Notes under the pieces: model-generated
What the model saw: the letters and a program-made list of their open reading frames with translations, nothing else
Databases searched by the model: none
Told to the model about the DNA's origin: nothing
Shown: piece by piece, positions 53,520-62,746 of the stretch
Numbering within the stretch: position 1 is the first letter of the stretch
Layout: each line of letters starts with the position of its first letter
Program-made: the position numbers and the translations under genes
Source: Solibacillus sp. FSL R5-0449
GTDB taxonomy: Bacteria > Bacillota > Bacilli > Bacillales_A > Planococcaceae
Direction: 5' to 3'
Assembly: GCF_037975215.1 (NCBI RefSeq)
Contig: NZ_CP150239.1
Coordinates: forward strand, 3,410,001 to 3,474,000
Length of the DNA stretch: 64,000 nucleotides

Positions 53520-54218
53520 TTATTTAACTGTTACGTTAGCAGCGTCAACTTTTACAGCAGGACCCATTGTAGTTGTAACGTTTACAGACTTCATGTAAGT
53601 ACCTTTTGCTGCAGCTGGCTTAGCTTTTTGAACTACTTCAAATACAGCTAAGAAGTTTTCTACTAATTTTTCTGTATCGAAAGAAACTTTACCGATTGGA
53701 GCGTGGATGATACCAGACTTTTCAGCACGGTATTCTACTTTACCAGCTTTGATTTCTTCGATAGCTTTTGTTACGTCAAATGTAACTGTACCTGTTTTAG
53801 GGTTTGGCATTAAACCTTTAGGACCTAATACACGACCTAATTTACCAACTTCACCCATCATGTCAGGAGTTGCAACGATTACATCGAAATCAAACCAACC
53901 TTGTTGGATTTTTTGGATGTATTCTGCATCGCCTACATAGTCTGCGCCAGCAGCTTCTGCTTCTTTAAGTTTTTCGCCTTTAGCGAAAACTAATACGCGT
54001 TGAGTTTTACCAGTACCGTGTGGTAATACTACCGCACCACGGATTTGTTGGTCGTTTTTACGAGTATCGATACCTAATTTGAATGCTACTTCTACAGTTG
54101 CATCAAAGTTTACAGTGCTTGTTTTTTGCGCTAATGCTACTGCTTCTTCAACAGAGTATAAAGTTGCGCGGTCGATTAATTTAGCTGCTTCTTGCAGTTT
54201 TTTACCTTTTTTAGCCAT
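53520..54218 (-). CDS. rplA: 50S ribosomal protein L1
   Basis: 232 residues from ATG 54218 ([11 protein letters not shown]). Two-domain L1 stalk protein with [31 protein letters not shown] and a C-terminal V-N-V-T-T-T-M-G-P. Controls E-site tRNA release, and is a translational repressor of its own operon. Confidence 0.98.
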   Translation of the reverse strand: MAKKGKKLQEAAKLIDRATLYSVEEAVALAQKTSTVNFDATVEVAFKLGIDTRKNDQQIRGAVVLPHGTGKTQRVLVFAKGEKLKEAEAAGADYVGDAEYIQKIQQGWFDFDVIVATPDMMGEVGKLGRVLGPKGLMPNPKTGTVTFDVTKAIEEIKAGKVEYRAEKSGIIHAPIGKVSFDTEKLVENFLAVFEVVQKAKPAAAKGTYMKSVNVTTTMGPAVKVDAANVTVK

Positions 54219-54236
54219 TATAATTTCCTCCTTGAT

Positions 54237-54264
54237 TGTGGTTGTAACGGATTTGACCTCCCAC
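54237..54264 (-). promoter_or_regulatory. L1-binding-site-like element before rplA
   Basis: Minus GTGGGAGG (54264-54257) and ACCACA (54242-54237) flank an asymmetric loop, like the L1-binding rRNA helix. It lies 19 bp upstream of the rplA start. A large hairpin GGTTGC-T-GCACTC/GAGTGC-GCAACC lies just upstream (about 54271-54312). Confidence 0.7.
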
Positions 54265-54350
54265 GAATAAAGGTTGCGCACTCATCAAACAAGTATCCGA
54301 GTGCAGCAACCTTCCAAAAACAAAAACATCATCAAGTGTTGAAGATGGGA

Positions 54351-54776
54351 TTAGTCTTCGATCGTAATACCCATGCTTCGCGCAGTACCTTCAACCATTA
54401 ACATAGCAGCTTCAACTGAAGCAGCGTTAAGGTCTGGCATTTTTTGTTCAGCGATTTCGCGAACTTTATCACGTTTAACCGTTGCGACTTTTTTACGATT
54501 TGGTTCACCAGATCCAGATTGGATACCAGCAGCTACTTTAAGTAGTACTGCAGCTGGCGGAGTTTTTGTAATAAAAGTGAATGAACGGTCTTCAAATACT
54601 GAAATTTCAACTGGAATGATAAGACCAGCTTGATCAGCAGTACGAGCGTTAAATTCTTTACAGAATCCCATAATGTTTACACCTGCTTGACCTAATGCAG
54701 GACCAACCGGTGGCGCTGGGTTTGCTTTACCAGCAGGGATTTGAAGTTTTACAACTTTAATAACTTTTTTAGCCAC
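54351..54776 (-). CDS. rplK: 50S ribosomal protein L11
   Basis: 141 residues from GTG 54776, with AAGGAGGTGTG upstream. P-P-V-G-P-A-L-G-Q-x-G-V-N-I-M thiostrepton-site region and Q-S-G-S-G-E-P-N-R. Forms the GTPase-associated centre with 23S helices 43/44. Confidence 0.98.
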   Translation of the reverse strand: MAKKVIKVVKLQIPAGKANPAPPVGPALGQAGVNIMGFCKEFNARTADQAGLIIPVEISVFEDRSFTFITKTPPAAVLLKVAAGIQSGSGEPNRKKVATVKRDKVREIAEQKMPDLNAASVEAAMLMVEGTARSMGITIED

Positions 54777-54801
54777 GAGACACACCTCCTTAAGTCCGTG
54801 A

Positions 54802-54827
54802 TGTGGTAACTGGGTTGCCCCTCCCAC
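54802..54827 (-). promoter_or_regulatory. L1-binding-site-like element before rplK
   Basis: Minus GTGGGAGG (54827-54820) and ACCACA (54807-54802) enclose GGCAACCCAGTT, closely parallel to the element before rplA. The leader also has a perfect GTCCAA/TTGGAC hairpin near 54886-54900. Confidence 0.6.
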
Positions 54828-54915
54828 TCAAATATCTGTTCGTCAGCTAACTTGCCGATAACATTAAAACTAATTATAATCATACGTCCAAAACTTGGAC
54901 AGTCTGACCTTTGAA

Positions 54916-54944
54916 ATGATAACACTTTTAAATTACTTAATCAA
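54916..54944 (-). promoter_or_regulatory. SigmaA-type promoter of rplK-rplA
   Basis: TTGATT (54944-54939), 17-bp spacer, TATCAT (54921-54916) on the minus strand. Confidence 0.8.
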
Positions 54945-54956
54945 GTCTAAATAATT

Positions 54957-55496
54957 CTATATTTTTTGAACTTGGTTAAAGTCCAGTTCCATTACCGTTT
55001 CGCGACCGAACATATCAACAAGAACTTTTAATTTCGCTTTTTCTACGTCTACTTCTTCTACGCGGCCTTGGAAATGTGCAAATGGTCCTTCAAGAACTTC
55101 CACAACTTCACCAACAGTAATTTCAACTTCACCTAATAATGTTTCATTCATACCCATTTGCGCAAGCAGGCGTTCCGCTTCTTCCGGTAATAATGGAGTC
55201 GGTTTTACACCGCCGCCTGAAGAACCGATAAATCCTGTAACACCAGGTGTATTACGAACGACATACCAAGCATCATCTGTCATAATCAATTCTACTAAAA
55301 CGTAACCAGGGAAGATTTTACGCATTACCGCTTTTTTCTTACCGTCTTCTTTTACATCGATTTCTTCATGCTCAGCTACGATTACACGGAAAATTTTATC
55401 TTGCATTCCCATCGTTTCAACACGTTTTTCAAGATTTGCTTTTACTCGGTTTTCATAACCAGAATACGTATGAACTACATACCAATTTTTCTCCAT
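54957..55496 (-). CDS. nusG: Transcription termination/antitermination factor NusG
   Basis: 179 residues: NGN domain starting M-E-K-N-W-Y-V-V-H-T-Y-S-G-Y-E-N-R-V, and a C-terminal KOW domain with V-L-E-G-P-F-A-H-F-Q-G-R-V. Binds RNA polymerase and ribosomal S10. The start codon lies 24 nt from the AAAGGAGG ribosome site, too far unless a small hairpin (55504-55517) folds between them. No nearer start codon is in frame. Confidence 0.97.
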   Translation of the reverse strand: MEKNWYVVHTYSGYENRVKANLEKRVETMGMQDKIFRVIVAEHEEIDVKEDGKKKAVMRKIFPGYVLVELIMTDDAWYVVRNTPGVTGFIGSSGGGVKPTPLLPEEAERLLAQMGMNETLLGEVEITVGEVVEVLEGPFAHFQGRVEEVDVEKAKLKVLVDMFGRETVMELDFNQVQKI

Positions 55497-55546
55497 ATAG
55501 GTAGGACTAAATCGTCCGTCCCTCCTTTACATTAAGTGTGTTAGGG

Positions 55547-55575
55547 TATATATTTCCCTTTTCACAAAACTTCAA
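55547..55575 (-). promoter_or_regulatory. SigmaA-type promoter of nusG
   Basis: TTGAAG (55575-55570), 17-bp spacer, TATATA (55552-55547) on the minus strand, downstream of the secE terminator-like hairpin. Confidence 0.65.
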
Positions 55576-55618
55576 TAATCTATTTCTTAAATTAAGCTGT
55601 CAGCATTTTTTAACAAAT

Positions 55619-55648
55619 GAAAAAACCCGTTATATGGCATGGACGGGC
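55619..55648 (-). terminator. Terminator-like hairpin after secE
   Basis: Minus GCCCGT (55648-55643) pairs with ACGGGT (55630-55625; one G-U), then six T. It would separate secE from nusG. Confidence 0.6.
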
Positions 55649-55675
55649 TATTTCGAAATATTAACATGATATTGC

Positions 55676-55861
55676 TTACAGAGACAAGAACCAACGGAAT
55701 AATTCTGAGATTCCTAAATCTATTACAGTAAAGAATAACGCCATCACGATAACCGTTGAAATAACTACTACCGTATACTTCGTTAACTCTTTACGTTTCG
55801 GCCAACTTGTTTTGCGCATTTCCGAGCCGACTTCTTGCAGAAAGTTTGTTACTTTACTCAT
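55676..55861 (-). CDS. secE: Preprotein translocase subunit SecE
   Basis: 61 residues, single-span form: amphipathic region F-L-Q-E-V-G-S-E-M-R-K-T-S-W-P-K-R-K-E-L and one transmembrane helix (about 29-50). Clamps SecY. Between rpmG and nusG as in Bacillus. Confidence 0.97.
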   Translation of the reverse strand: MSKVTNFLQEVGSEMRKTSWPKRKELTKYTVVVISTVIVMALFFTVIDLGISELFRWFLSL

Positions 55862-55902
55862 CTTTGGCTAACCTCCGAACAACGAATTAATCTATGTTTC
55901 AT

Positions 55903-56049
55903 TTATAACGTTTGTTTATGCATTGTATGCTCATTGCAATGAGAGCAAAATTTCTTCAGTTCTAAACGCTCGGTTGCCCCTTCTTTTTTCGGGACATTGT
56001 AGTTTCTTGAACCGCATTTTTCACAACTTAAAACGACTTTCTTTGCCAT
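55903..56049 (-). CDS. rpmG: 50S ribosomal protein L33, zinc-binding form
   Basis: 48 residues from ATG 56049 ([17 protein letters not shown]). Two CxxC pairs, so the C+ paralogue, probably the rpmGB counterpart. A possible promoter with consensus TTGACA (56110-56105) but poor -10 precedes it. Confidence 0.95.
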   Translation of the reverse strand: MAKKVVLSCEKCGSRNYNVPKKEGATERLELKKFCSHCNEHTMHKQTL

Positions 56050-56126
56050 GTTTATCACCTTTTCGGCAGTTTGTCCTTTAAAGACTAACACCTAAATTTC
56101 CCACTGTCAATAAAGGCTCGTGGAGT

Positions 56127-56774
56127 TTAAGTCATTTCTTTTAATTCAAGATGACGCTCCAATTTACGCTTCACTCGCTGTAATGCATTATCGATGGATT
56201 TTACATGGCGGTCCAATTCTTCAGAAATTTCATTATAGGATTGTCCTTCCAAATAACGAACCAGCACTTGCTGTTCGAGTTCGCTCAATACTTCACCCAT
56301 CTTCTCTTCCAAATAAAGATAATCTTCACGATTGATCATCAAATACTCCGGATCGTCCGAAATCGGACTCGTAATAATATCCATAAGCGTACGCTCCGAC
56401 TCTTCATCGTAAATTGGCTTATCTAAGGAAACATATGAATTTAGCGGAATATGCTTTTGTCTAGTAGCCGTTTTAATTGCGGTAATGATCTGCCTTGTAA
56501 TGCAAAGCTCCGCAAAGGCACGGAACGACGCCAGCTTGTCCTCCTTGAAATCCCGAATCGCCTTATATAAGCCAATCATTCCTTCTTGTATGATATCTTC
56601 TTTATCCGCACCAATTAAAAAATACGACCGCGCTTTTGCCTTAACAAACAATCGGTATTTTGAAATTAAAAAATCTAGCGCATCTGTATTGCCAAGATGC
56701 ACTTGTTCTACAAGCTCTTCATCTGTCAAATGTTCAAAACGTAGTACCATTTGTAACTTCTCACTTTTAAGCAA
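56127..56774 (-). CDS. sigH: RNA polymerase sigma-H factor
   Basis: 215 residues. Region 2 with Y-F-L-I-G-A-D-K-E-D-I-I-Q-E-G-M-I-G-L-Y-K-A-I-R-D-F and region 4 with Y-N-E-I-S-E-E-L-D-R-H-V-K-S-I-D-N-A-L-Q-R. Directs transition-state and early sporulation genes (spo0A, spo0F, kinA in Bacillus). TTG start with AGGTGAT 6 nt upstream. Follows rae1 and precedes rpmG. A sigmaA promoter sits directly upstream. Confidence 0.97.
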   Translation of the reverse strand: MLKSEKLQMVLRFEHLTDEELVEQVHLGNTDALDFLISKYRLFVKAKARSYFLIGADKEDIIQEGMIGLYKAIRDFKEDKLASFRAFAELCITRQIITAIKTATRQKHIPLNSYVSLDKPIYDEESERTLMDIITSPISDDPEYLMINREDYLYLEEKMGEVLSELEQQVLVRYLEGQSYNEISEELDRHVKSIDNALQRVKRKLERHLELKEMT

Positions 56775-56811
56775 TGAAAATCACCTCAGTTACGCTAGAA
56801 TAATTAGGAAT

Positions 56812-56840
56812 AGTATAACTTAATTGGAAATTACGGGCAA
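56812..56840 (-). promoter_or_regulatory. SigmaA-type promoter of sigH
   Basis: TTGCCC (56840-56835), 17-bp spacer, TATACT (56817-56812) on the minus strand, in the 70-bp rae1-sigH gap. Confidence 0.75.
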
Positions 56841-56844
56841 TCTA

Positions 56845-57357
56845 TTACTTGAGCCCTCTTCTCCATTTTTCAAACTGCAGTTCTACTTCTTTTGATAGCT
56901 TAATCCTTGAGGCCGGTTTTTCGTCGGTTGATTCTTTTACTTTGGATGAAATTTTAGATTGAATAATTTGCATTTCAATTTCAAGCTCACGGGCCGATTT
57001 CCTTAATGCACCATGACCAAATACAACATTTTGTTCAGTCATATCTGAAGTTGCGACGTGTATTTGGATTTTCCGTCCTTTTAATTCGTTCGATAATTTT
57101 TCAATGCGCTCGTCCGCTGTTTCGTTTTTACGGGTATAAAGCACTTCCACGGCATGCTGAATATACAGTTGCTCCGTGCCCGGTACTAGATGGGCGTCAA
57201 ATACAACGATAACACGCCAGCCAGTATGTGCTTTATACTCCGCCATTCGTTCAATTAACCGGTCACGTGCATCTTCGAAGTGAGGCTCGCGTAACGGACG
57301 AAGCTCACTCCATGCACCGATCATGTTATAGCCGTCTACTAGCAATATGTTTTGCAT
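56845..57357 (-). CDS. rae1: Rae1 (YacP), NYN-domain ribosome-associated endoribonuclease
   Basis: 170 residues from ATG 57357. NYN/PIN-like fold: I-L-L-V-D-G-Y-N-M-I-G-A-W at the N terminus, V-V-F-D-A-H, and D-x-x-E-Q-N. Rae1 of B. subtilis cuts certain mRNAs in the ribosomal A site in a translation-dependent way. It starts 4 bp after rlmB with GGATGAGG as ribosome site; an extension into rlmB was rejected. Confidence 0.93.
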   Translation of the reverse strand: MQNILLVDGYNMIGAWSELRPLREPHFEDARDRLIERMAEYKAHTGWRVIVVFDAHLVPGTEQLYIQHAVEVLYTRKNETADERIEKLSNELKGRKIQIHVATSDMTEQNVVFGHGALRKSARELEIEMQIIQSKISSKVKESTDEKPASRIKLSKEVELQFEKWRRGLK

Positions 57358-57361
57358 GACC

Positions 57362-58225
57362 TCATCCGTTAGCTTCTTGTCGTTTGCGGTACACTTCATA
57401 CATAAGTAATGCCGCTGCTACGGAAGCATTCAATGATGTTACATGACCAACCATTGGCAAGTGATATAAGAAGTCACATTTATCTTTCAAAAGACGGCTC
57501 ATTCCCTTACCTTCACTACCAATAATTAATGCAAGCGGTAATGTTGCATCCATTTTACGATAATCAGCCGAACCTTTTGCATCTGTCCCAGCAATCCATA
57601 CACCGCGGTCTTTCAGCTCATCCACTGTTTGGGCTAAATTGGTAACCCGCACAACAGGGACATGCTCGATGGCACCTGTGGAAGCTTTGGCGACAACTGC
57701 CGTTAAACCGACTGCACGGCGCTTTGGAATAATGATACCATGCGCACCGATCGCATCGGCTGTACGCATAATCGACCCTAAGTTATGCGGATCTTCCAAT
57801 TCGTCCAAAATTAAAAAGAACGGGTCTTCGTTTTTTGCCTTCGCCGCATTAAATAAATCATCCAATTCTGCATAGTCATATGCCGCAACCGATGCCACAA
57901 TTCCCTGATGATTTTCTGCAAGCTTGTCTACTTTTTGCTTCGGTACAAACTGAACAAGGACACCTTGCTCTTTTGCTAAGTCCATCAGCTCCTGGACACC
58001 TGTTTTTTTGACGCCTTCAGCTATCCATAATTTATTGATTTCTCGGCCTGCGCGTAGTGCCTCAAGTACCGGATTTTTCCCTGCAATCATTTCTCCTGTC
58101 AGTTCTTCCTGGGCAGATTGCGGTTTTTCTTGTTGCTTTTTCTCATGAGTTTTAAAAGTATCTGCTTTTTTATCGCGTCCTTTAAAATCTCTTGGTTTAC
58201 GATTTTGCTGTCTTTTCTCTGCCAT
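57362..58225 (-). CDS. rlmB: 23S rRNA (guanosine2251-2'-O)-methyltransferase RlmB
   Basis: 287 residues. A variable basic N-terminal tail (1-45, rich in Lys/Gln), an L7Ae-like RNA-binding domain, and a SpoU/TrmH knot with D-P-H-N-L-G-S-I-M-R-T-A, G-S-E-G-K-G-M-S and S-L-N-A-S-V-A-A-A. Methylates a P-loop nucleotide of 23S rRNA. Between mrnC and rae1 as in B. subtilis. Confidence 0.95.
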   Translation of the reverse strand: MAEKRQQNRKPRDFKGRDKKADTFKTHEKKQQEKPQSAQEELTGEMIAGKNPVLEALRAGREINKLWIAEGVKKTGVQELMDLAKEQGVLVQFVPKQKVDKLAENHQGIVASVAAYDYAELDDLFNAAKAKNEDPFFLILDELEDPHNLGSIMRTADAIGAHGIIIPKRRAVGLTAVVAKASTGAIEHVPVVRVTNLAQTVDELKDRGVWIAGTDAKGSADYRKMDATLPLALIIGSEGKGMSRLLKDKCDFLYHLPMVGHVTSLNASVAAALLMYEVYRKRQEANG

Positions 58226-58227
58226 AG

Positions 58228-58641
58228 TTACACTCCTTTTGCCTGTTCGACAATTTCGATTGCGTAATCGATTATTTCATTTGCGCGTTGATGTTCTTTG
58301 CTCAGGAATAAGAAGCCTAAAACCGCTTCAAATCCAGAACTATTACGGTATGTGCGGACATCTGTATTTTTCGGAACAGATCCTGATTTGGCATTGCGTC
58401 CTCTACGGAATACAGCTTGCTCTTCTTCTGTTAAATATTTCTCTTCGATCATGCGATGCACAATATTGGACTGGGACTTGGCCGAAACGTATTTCGTTGC
58501 TTCTTTATGCAATGTGTTAGGCTTGGCACGACCCGACAATATTAAATGTTCACGAATTCTTTGTTCAAGCACGGCGTCGCCCATATAAGCGAGCGCCAGT
58601 GCATTTAACTGTATGACATCATGTGGTGTTAAATTTTGCAT
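58228..58641 (-). CDS. mrnC: Mini-ribonuclease III
   Basis: 137 residues: an RNase III catalytic domain without the dsRNA-binding domain. A-L-A-Y-M-G-D-A-V-L-E-Q-R-I-R with catalytic Asp22, and later E-A-V-L-G-F-L-F-L. Matures 23S rRNA in Bacillus. Starts immediately after the cysS stop. Confidence 0.96.
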   Translation of the reverse strand: MQNLTPHDVIQLNALALAYMGDAVLEQRIREHLILSGRAKPNTLHKEATKYVSAKSQSNIVHRMIEEKYLTEEEQAVFRRGRNAKSGSVPKNTDVRTYRNSSGFEAVLGFLFLSKEHQRANEIIDYAIEIVEQAKGV

Positions 58642-60045
58642 TTACTGTCCTCGTTTCCAGCGTGTACCTTGACGAGTATCTTCAAGAACAATATCCATGC
58701 CCAAAAGCTGGTCGCGGATTTCATCTGAACGGGCAAAATCACGGTTTTTACGGGCTTGGTTACGTTCTTCAATTAATGCCTCGATTTCTTCATCGAGTAA
58801 GCCTGCTTCTACTTTTATATGAATACCTAATACATTTCCAATTGTATCAAACATCGTTAAAATTGCCTGTAATACTTCTTTATCCGTATTCGCTTCGTTT
58901 AAATACACATTAGCAATATGGGAAAGTTCAAATAATGCCGAAACCGCATTGGCTGTATTAAAGTCATCGTTCATCGCATTTTCAAAATCAACTTTAATCT
59001 GACTGATTTTTTCAAGCCACTGTTCGCTGTTATCCCCTAAACTTGCAGAAGAAGACAGACGGTGCTCGACATTCGTATACGATGTACGAATACGGTCCAA
59101 TCCGCTTTTCGCTGCTTCCACCAAATCCTGAGCGAAGTTAATCGGGTTGCGGTAATGTACTGACAGCATAAAGAAACGCAATACTTGCGGATCGATTTGC
59201 TTGCGAATATCATTCACTAAAATAAAGTTACCAAGTGATTTTGACATTTTTTCATTATCAATATTAATATAGCCGTTATGCATCCAATAACGCGCAAATG
59301 TTGTATCGTTATGCGCTTCGGATTGGGCAATTTCGTTTTCGTGGTGAGGGAATGTTAAATCCTGTCCGCCTGCGTGAATGTCGATTGTATCGCCTAAGTG
59401 CTCGCGCGCCATTACAGAACATTCAATATGCCATCCAGGACGTCCTTCTCCCCATGGTGATGCCCACTTGATTTCACCTGCTTTTGCAGCTTTCCATAAT
59501 GCGAAATCCAACGGGTCTTCCTTTTTCTCACCCGCTTCAATACGCGCTCCTACTTTTAAATCATCAATCGATTGGTGACTTAACTTTCCGTAACCATTAA
59601 ATTTACGTGTACGGTAATAAACATCACCTTGCGATTCATATGCATAGCCTTTGTCGATCAGCACTTTAATAAACGCGATAATATCATCCATATGCTCTGT
59701 TACACGCGGGTGGGCATCCGCCTTTTGGCATCCCAGTGCCGTAATATCTTCAAAATAAGCAGCAATAAAACGATTTGTTAATACAGAAGTTTCTTCACCC
59801 AACTCATTCGCTGCTTTAATAATTTTGTCATCTACATCGGTAAAGTTTGAAACGAACTTCACTTCATAACCTGCATATTGTAAATAGCGGCGTACAGTAT
59901 CATAGACGATTACCGGGCGGGAATTTCCAATATGAATGTAATTGTATACAGTTGGTCCGCATACATACATTTTTACTTTACCTTCCTCCAACGGAATAAA
60001 TGGTTCTTTTTGTCTTGTCAACGAATTGAAAATTTGAATCGTCAT
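58642..60045 (-). CDS. cysS: Cysteinyl-tRNA synthetase
   Basis: 467 residues. Class I: zinc ligand Cys29 in [16 protein letters not shown] at the HIGH site, C in [13 protein letters not shown], and K-M-S-K-S-L-G-N. Charges tRNA-Cys. In B. subtilis cysE lies between gltX and cysS; here it is absent and the T-box acts directly on cysS. Confidence 0.98.
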   Translation of the reverse strand: MTIQIFNSLTRQKEPFIPLEEGKVKMYVCGPTVYNYIHIGNSRPVIVYDTVRRYLQYAGYEVKFVSNFTDVDDKIIKAANELGEETSVLTNRFIAAYFEDITALGCQKADAHPRVTEHMDDIIAFIKVLIDKGYAYESQGDVYYRTRKFNGYGKLSHQSIDDLKVGARIEAGEKKEDPLDFALWKAAKAGEIKWASPWGEGRPGWHIECSVMAREHLGDTIDIHAGGQDLTFPHHENEIAQSEAHNDTTFARYWMHNGYINIDNEKMSKSLGNFILVNDIRKQIDPQVLRFFMLSVHYRNPINFAQDLVEAAKSGLDRIRTSYTNVEHRLSSSASLGDNSEQWLEKISQIKVDFENAMNDDFNTANAVSALFELSHIANVYLNEANTDKEVLQAILTMFDTIGNVLGIHIKVEAGLLDEEIEALIEERNQARKNRDFARSDEIRDQLLGMDIVLEDTRQGTRWKRGQ

Positions 60046-60102
60046 ATTGCCTCTCCTTTTTCGTAGTACTCTTTAAATGTCATTGGTTTAAATTGTCATT
60101 TT

Positions 60103-60376
60103 AATAAAAAAACGCCTCTATCACCTCAAGAAGGTGACAGAGACGCTCGATGCGCGGTTCCACTCTGGTTGAAAAAGTACGAATACTTTTTCCGCTTAAA
60201 GTCCTGTAACGTGGACAAGTCGATTTAACCTACTTCAAGTTCAGTTAAATACTCAAAGGTGCATTTCAGCTTTGCCTTAACCTGGATCACTTTCAGCCGG
60301 TGATGATCCTCTCTAACAAGGGGTGCGCAGCATACTTCTCCTTCTCAACGTGCTATCACTTATGGAATTTACATTC
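60103..60376 (-). ncRNA. T-box leader of cysS (Cys specifier)
   Basis: T-box sequence AGAGTGGAACCGCGC (60166-60152), Stem I with a specifier loop reading GAAA-TGC-ACC (TGC at 60263-60261, a cysteine codon), and a terminator (60146-60106). Uncharged tRNA-Cys would pair with TGC and the T-box bulge to allow readthrough. The terminator stem can be replaced by an antiterminator using the T-box. Confidence 0.95.
60106..60146 (-). terminator. T-box terminator
   Basis: Minus CGTCTCTGTCACCT (60145-60132) pairs with AGGTGATAGAGGCG (60126-60113), with two G-U pairs, then seven T. Confidence 0.93.
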
Positions 60377-60404
60377 ATTTTACATCTATTTTCAGAAAAA
60401 TCAA
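60377..60404 (-). promoter_or_regulatory. Candidate promoter of the cysS T-box transcript
   Basis: TTGATT (60404-60399), 16-bp spacer, TAAAAT (60382-60377) on the minus strand, just before Stem I. Confidence 0.6.
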
Positions 60405-60456
60405 TCATTTTATCCATTCTAAAAATTTGATGTTTAGTTCCAAACCTTAAAATGAA

Positions 60457-61917
60457 TTACTCTGCAAATTTTTCAACACGAGCAATTGTTTTTTCCTTGC
60501 CTAATAAAGCTATCGCATTCGGCAATTCCGGACCATGTGTTTGACCAGTTGTCACAACACGGATTGGCATAAATAGATTTTTACCTTTTACGCCTGTTTC
60601 TTTTTGTACAGCTTTAATAGCTGCTTTAATTGAAGCGGCATCGAAAGATTCTAAAGCTTCTAATTGTGTTTTAAATGATGCCATAACAGCCGGCACAGTT
60701 TCACCAGCTAACACTTCTTTTGCTTCTTCATCATATGCAATTTCTTCTGTGAAAAATAGGCTCGATAATTCTACGATTTCTGCCCCGAAGCTCATTTGCT
60801 CATGGTAAAGAGCGATTAATTCAGAAGCCCATGCATGTTGTTCTTCTGATAGCTCTGCTGGAAGTAAGCCTGCTTTTTGTAAATGTGGTAACGCTAAAGC
60901 AACTACCTCTTCATGAGACATTTTTTTAATATATTGGTTGTTCATCCATGTCAGTTTTGTTTTATCGAACATTGATGGTGATTTCGACAAACGCTTTTCA
61001 TCAAAAAGCTTTACAAATTCATCGTGTGAGAAGATTTCCTCTTCTCCCTCAGGTGACCAGCCAAGTAATGCAAAGAAGTTAAACATCGCTTCCGGTAAGA
61101 AACCTAAGTCCTTATATTGTGTAACGAACTGGATGATTGACTCATCACGTTTTGATAATTTTTTGCGTTCTTCATTTACGATTAATGTCATATGACCATA
61201 TTGCGGATATTCCCATCCGAATGCGTCAAAGATCATCATTTGTTTTGGTGTGTTTGATAAATGCTCTTCTCCGCGGAATACATGTGTAATTTCCATGAAG
61301 TGGTCATCCAGCACTACCGCATAATTATATGTTGGGATACCGTTTGCTTTAACAAGTACCCAGTCACCGATATCCTTTGATTCGAACGATACTTCACCGC
61401 GAACTAAGTCAGTGAACTGATACGTAACATTTTCAGGAACGCGCATACGAATTGTGTGCGGGATACCAGCAGCTTCTTTTTCAGCAACTTCCTCTGCTGT
61501 TAAATGACGGCATTTTCCATCATATGCAGGTGCAGCAACACCTTGCGCTTTTTGTTTTTCGCGTGATGCTTCAAGCTCCTCTGAAGTACAGAAACATTTA
61601 TACGCTTGTCCGTTTTCAAGCATTTTTTCTGCATGCTCTTTGTAAATATCAAGACGCTCCATTTGACGGTAAGGTGCATATGGTCCGCCGATATCAATAG
61701 ACTCATCCGGCATAATACCTAACCAGCGTAAATTATCAAGTTGAGAAGCTTCCCCACCCTCTACATTACGCTCAATATCTGTATCTTCAATACGTACTAC
61801 AAAAGTACCGTTGTGATGTTTTGCATATAAATAGTTGAATAAAGCTGTACGTGCGCCACCGATATGTAAAAATCCTGTTGGCGATGGTGCATAACGAACG
61901 CGAACTGTTTTCGTCAT
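60457..61917 (-). CDS. gltX: Glutamyl-tRNA synthetase
   Basis: 486 residues. Class [15 protein letters not shown] near residue 10 and K-L-S-K-R-D-E-S near 250. In Bacillaceae GltX is non-discriminating and also charges tRNA-Gln for GatCAB; that is inferred for this one. Preceded by a dyad that covers a -10-like sequence. Confidence 0.98.
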   Translation of the reverse strand: MTKTVRVRYAPSPTGFLHIGGARTALFNYLYAKHHNGTFVVRIEDTDIERNVEGGEASQLDNLRWLGIMPDESIDIGGPYAPYRQMERLDIYKEHAEKMLENGQAYKCFCTSEELEASREKQKAQGVAAPAYDGKCRHLTAEEVAEKEAAGIPHTIRMRVPENVTYQFTDLVRGEVSFESKDIGDWVLVKANGIPTYNYAVVLDDHFMEITHVFRGEEHLSNTPKQMMIFDAFGWEYPQYGHMTLIVNEERKKLSKRDESIIQFVTQYKDLGFLPEAMFNFFALLGWSPEGEEEIFSHDEFVKLFDEKRLSKSPSMFDKTKLTWMNNQYIKKMSHEEVVALALPHLQKAGLLPAELSEEQHAWASELIALYHEQMSFGAEIVELSSLFFTEEIAYDEEAKEVLAGETVPAVMASFKTQLEALESFDAASIKAAIKAVQKETGVKGKNLFMPIRVVTTGQTHGPELPNAIALLGKEKTIARVEKFAE

Positions 61918-61997
61918 AAATATTGCCTCCTAATTTTAGCGTCAAAAACGCTCGACCTTTTTCACATATAAAAAATTACTTTTATATGTATATAACC

Positions 61998-62013
61998 GGA
62001 CATTATATTGTCC
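61998..62013. promoter_or_regulatory. Dyad over the gltX -10 region
   Basis: GGACA-N6-TGTCC (61998-62013) encloses TATAAT on the minus strand (62007-62002). A further hairpin AGCGT/ACGCT lies just before the gltX ribosome site (about 61938-61952). Confidence 0.4.
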
Positions 62014-62069
62014 AATATCGGCACAATAGATGTCTTTTAAACTTTAACCATTCTACCACTGTAAGTTAT

Positions 62070-62106
62070 TAAATTAAAGTAGCGTGTGCCGATTTTTGAC
62101 ACACGC
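62070..62106 (-). terminator. Weak terminator after ispF
   Basis: Minus GCGTGTG (62106-62100) pairs with CACACGC (62088-62082), then a T-rich tail TACTTTAATTT. Confidence 0.5.
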
Positions 62107-62147
62107 CCGCAATTTTACCCCGTATTAACGGTAAGGGAATTTTCACT

Positions 62148-62624
62148 TTATGCTTTAACTAACAGAATTGTTGCCATTGCTGCGATTCCTTCTTCACGTC
62201 CGACAAAACCTAACTTCTCTGTTGTTGTCGCCTTTACATTTACTTGCGAAGGTTCCGCATTCAATAGTTGTGCGATTCGGTTTTGCATTTGTGAAATATA
62301 TGGAGCCATTTTCGGACGCTGTGCCATAATCGTACAATCTACATTCCCTAATTTGTATCCGCGCTCTTCAACCATTTTCCAAATGAATTCAAGTAACTTT
62401 GCCGAATCCGCATCTTTCCACTCCGGATCTGTATCAGGGAAGTGACGACCTATATCCCCTTCACCAATTGCACCTAATGCAGCATCTGTAACTGTATGTA
62501 AAAGTACATCGGCATCCGAATGGCCTACTAAGCCGCGCTCATGAGGAATTGTAATACCACCTAAAATTAATGGACGTCCTTCTGCAAATTCGTGAACGTC
62601 AAATCCTTGTCCAATTCGAAACAT
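62148..62624 (-). CDS. ispF: 2-C-methyl-D-erythritol 2,4-cyclodiphosphate synthase
   Basis: 158 residues. Metal ligands in G-Q-G-F-D-V-H-E-F (Asp8, His10) and [11 protein letters not shown]-terminal T-T-E-K-L-G-F. Fifth step of the MEP isoprenoid pathway. Downstream of ispD. Confidence 0.98.
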   Translation of the reverse strand: MFRIGQGFDVHEFAEGRPLILGGITIPHERGLVGHSDADVLLHTVTDAALGAIGEGDIGRHFPDTDPEWKDADSAKLLEFIWKMVEERGYKLGNVDCTIMAQRPKMAPYISQMQNRIAQLLNAEPSQVNVKATTTEKLGFVGREEGIAAMATILLVKA

Positions 62625-62746
62625 ATCGTTGCCAGCCTACATAGTAAGCCAGCCTTCACCTTCTTTCTGGTAATCTCATTATCATTAGTATAATCGACTT
62701 GTGCTGAAAAAGCCTTCGCAAAGCTGTTTTCTTTTCAAGGTAACTT

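Noticed and set aside
54271-54312. Hairpin GGTTGC-T-GCACTC/GAGTGC-GCAACC as a true terminator between rplK and rplA
   Set aside because: Only TTTATT follows and L1 must be made from this transcript; more likely part of the L1-responsive leader.
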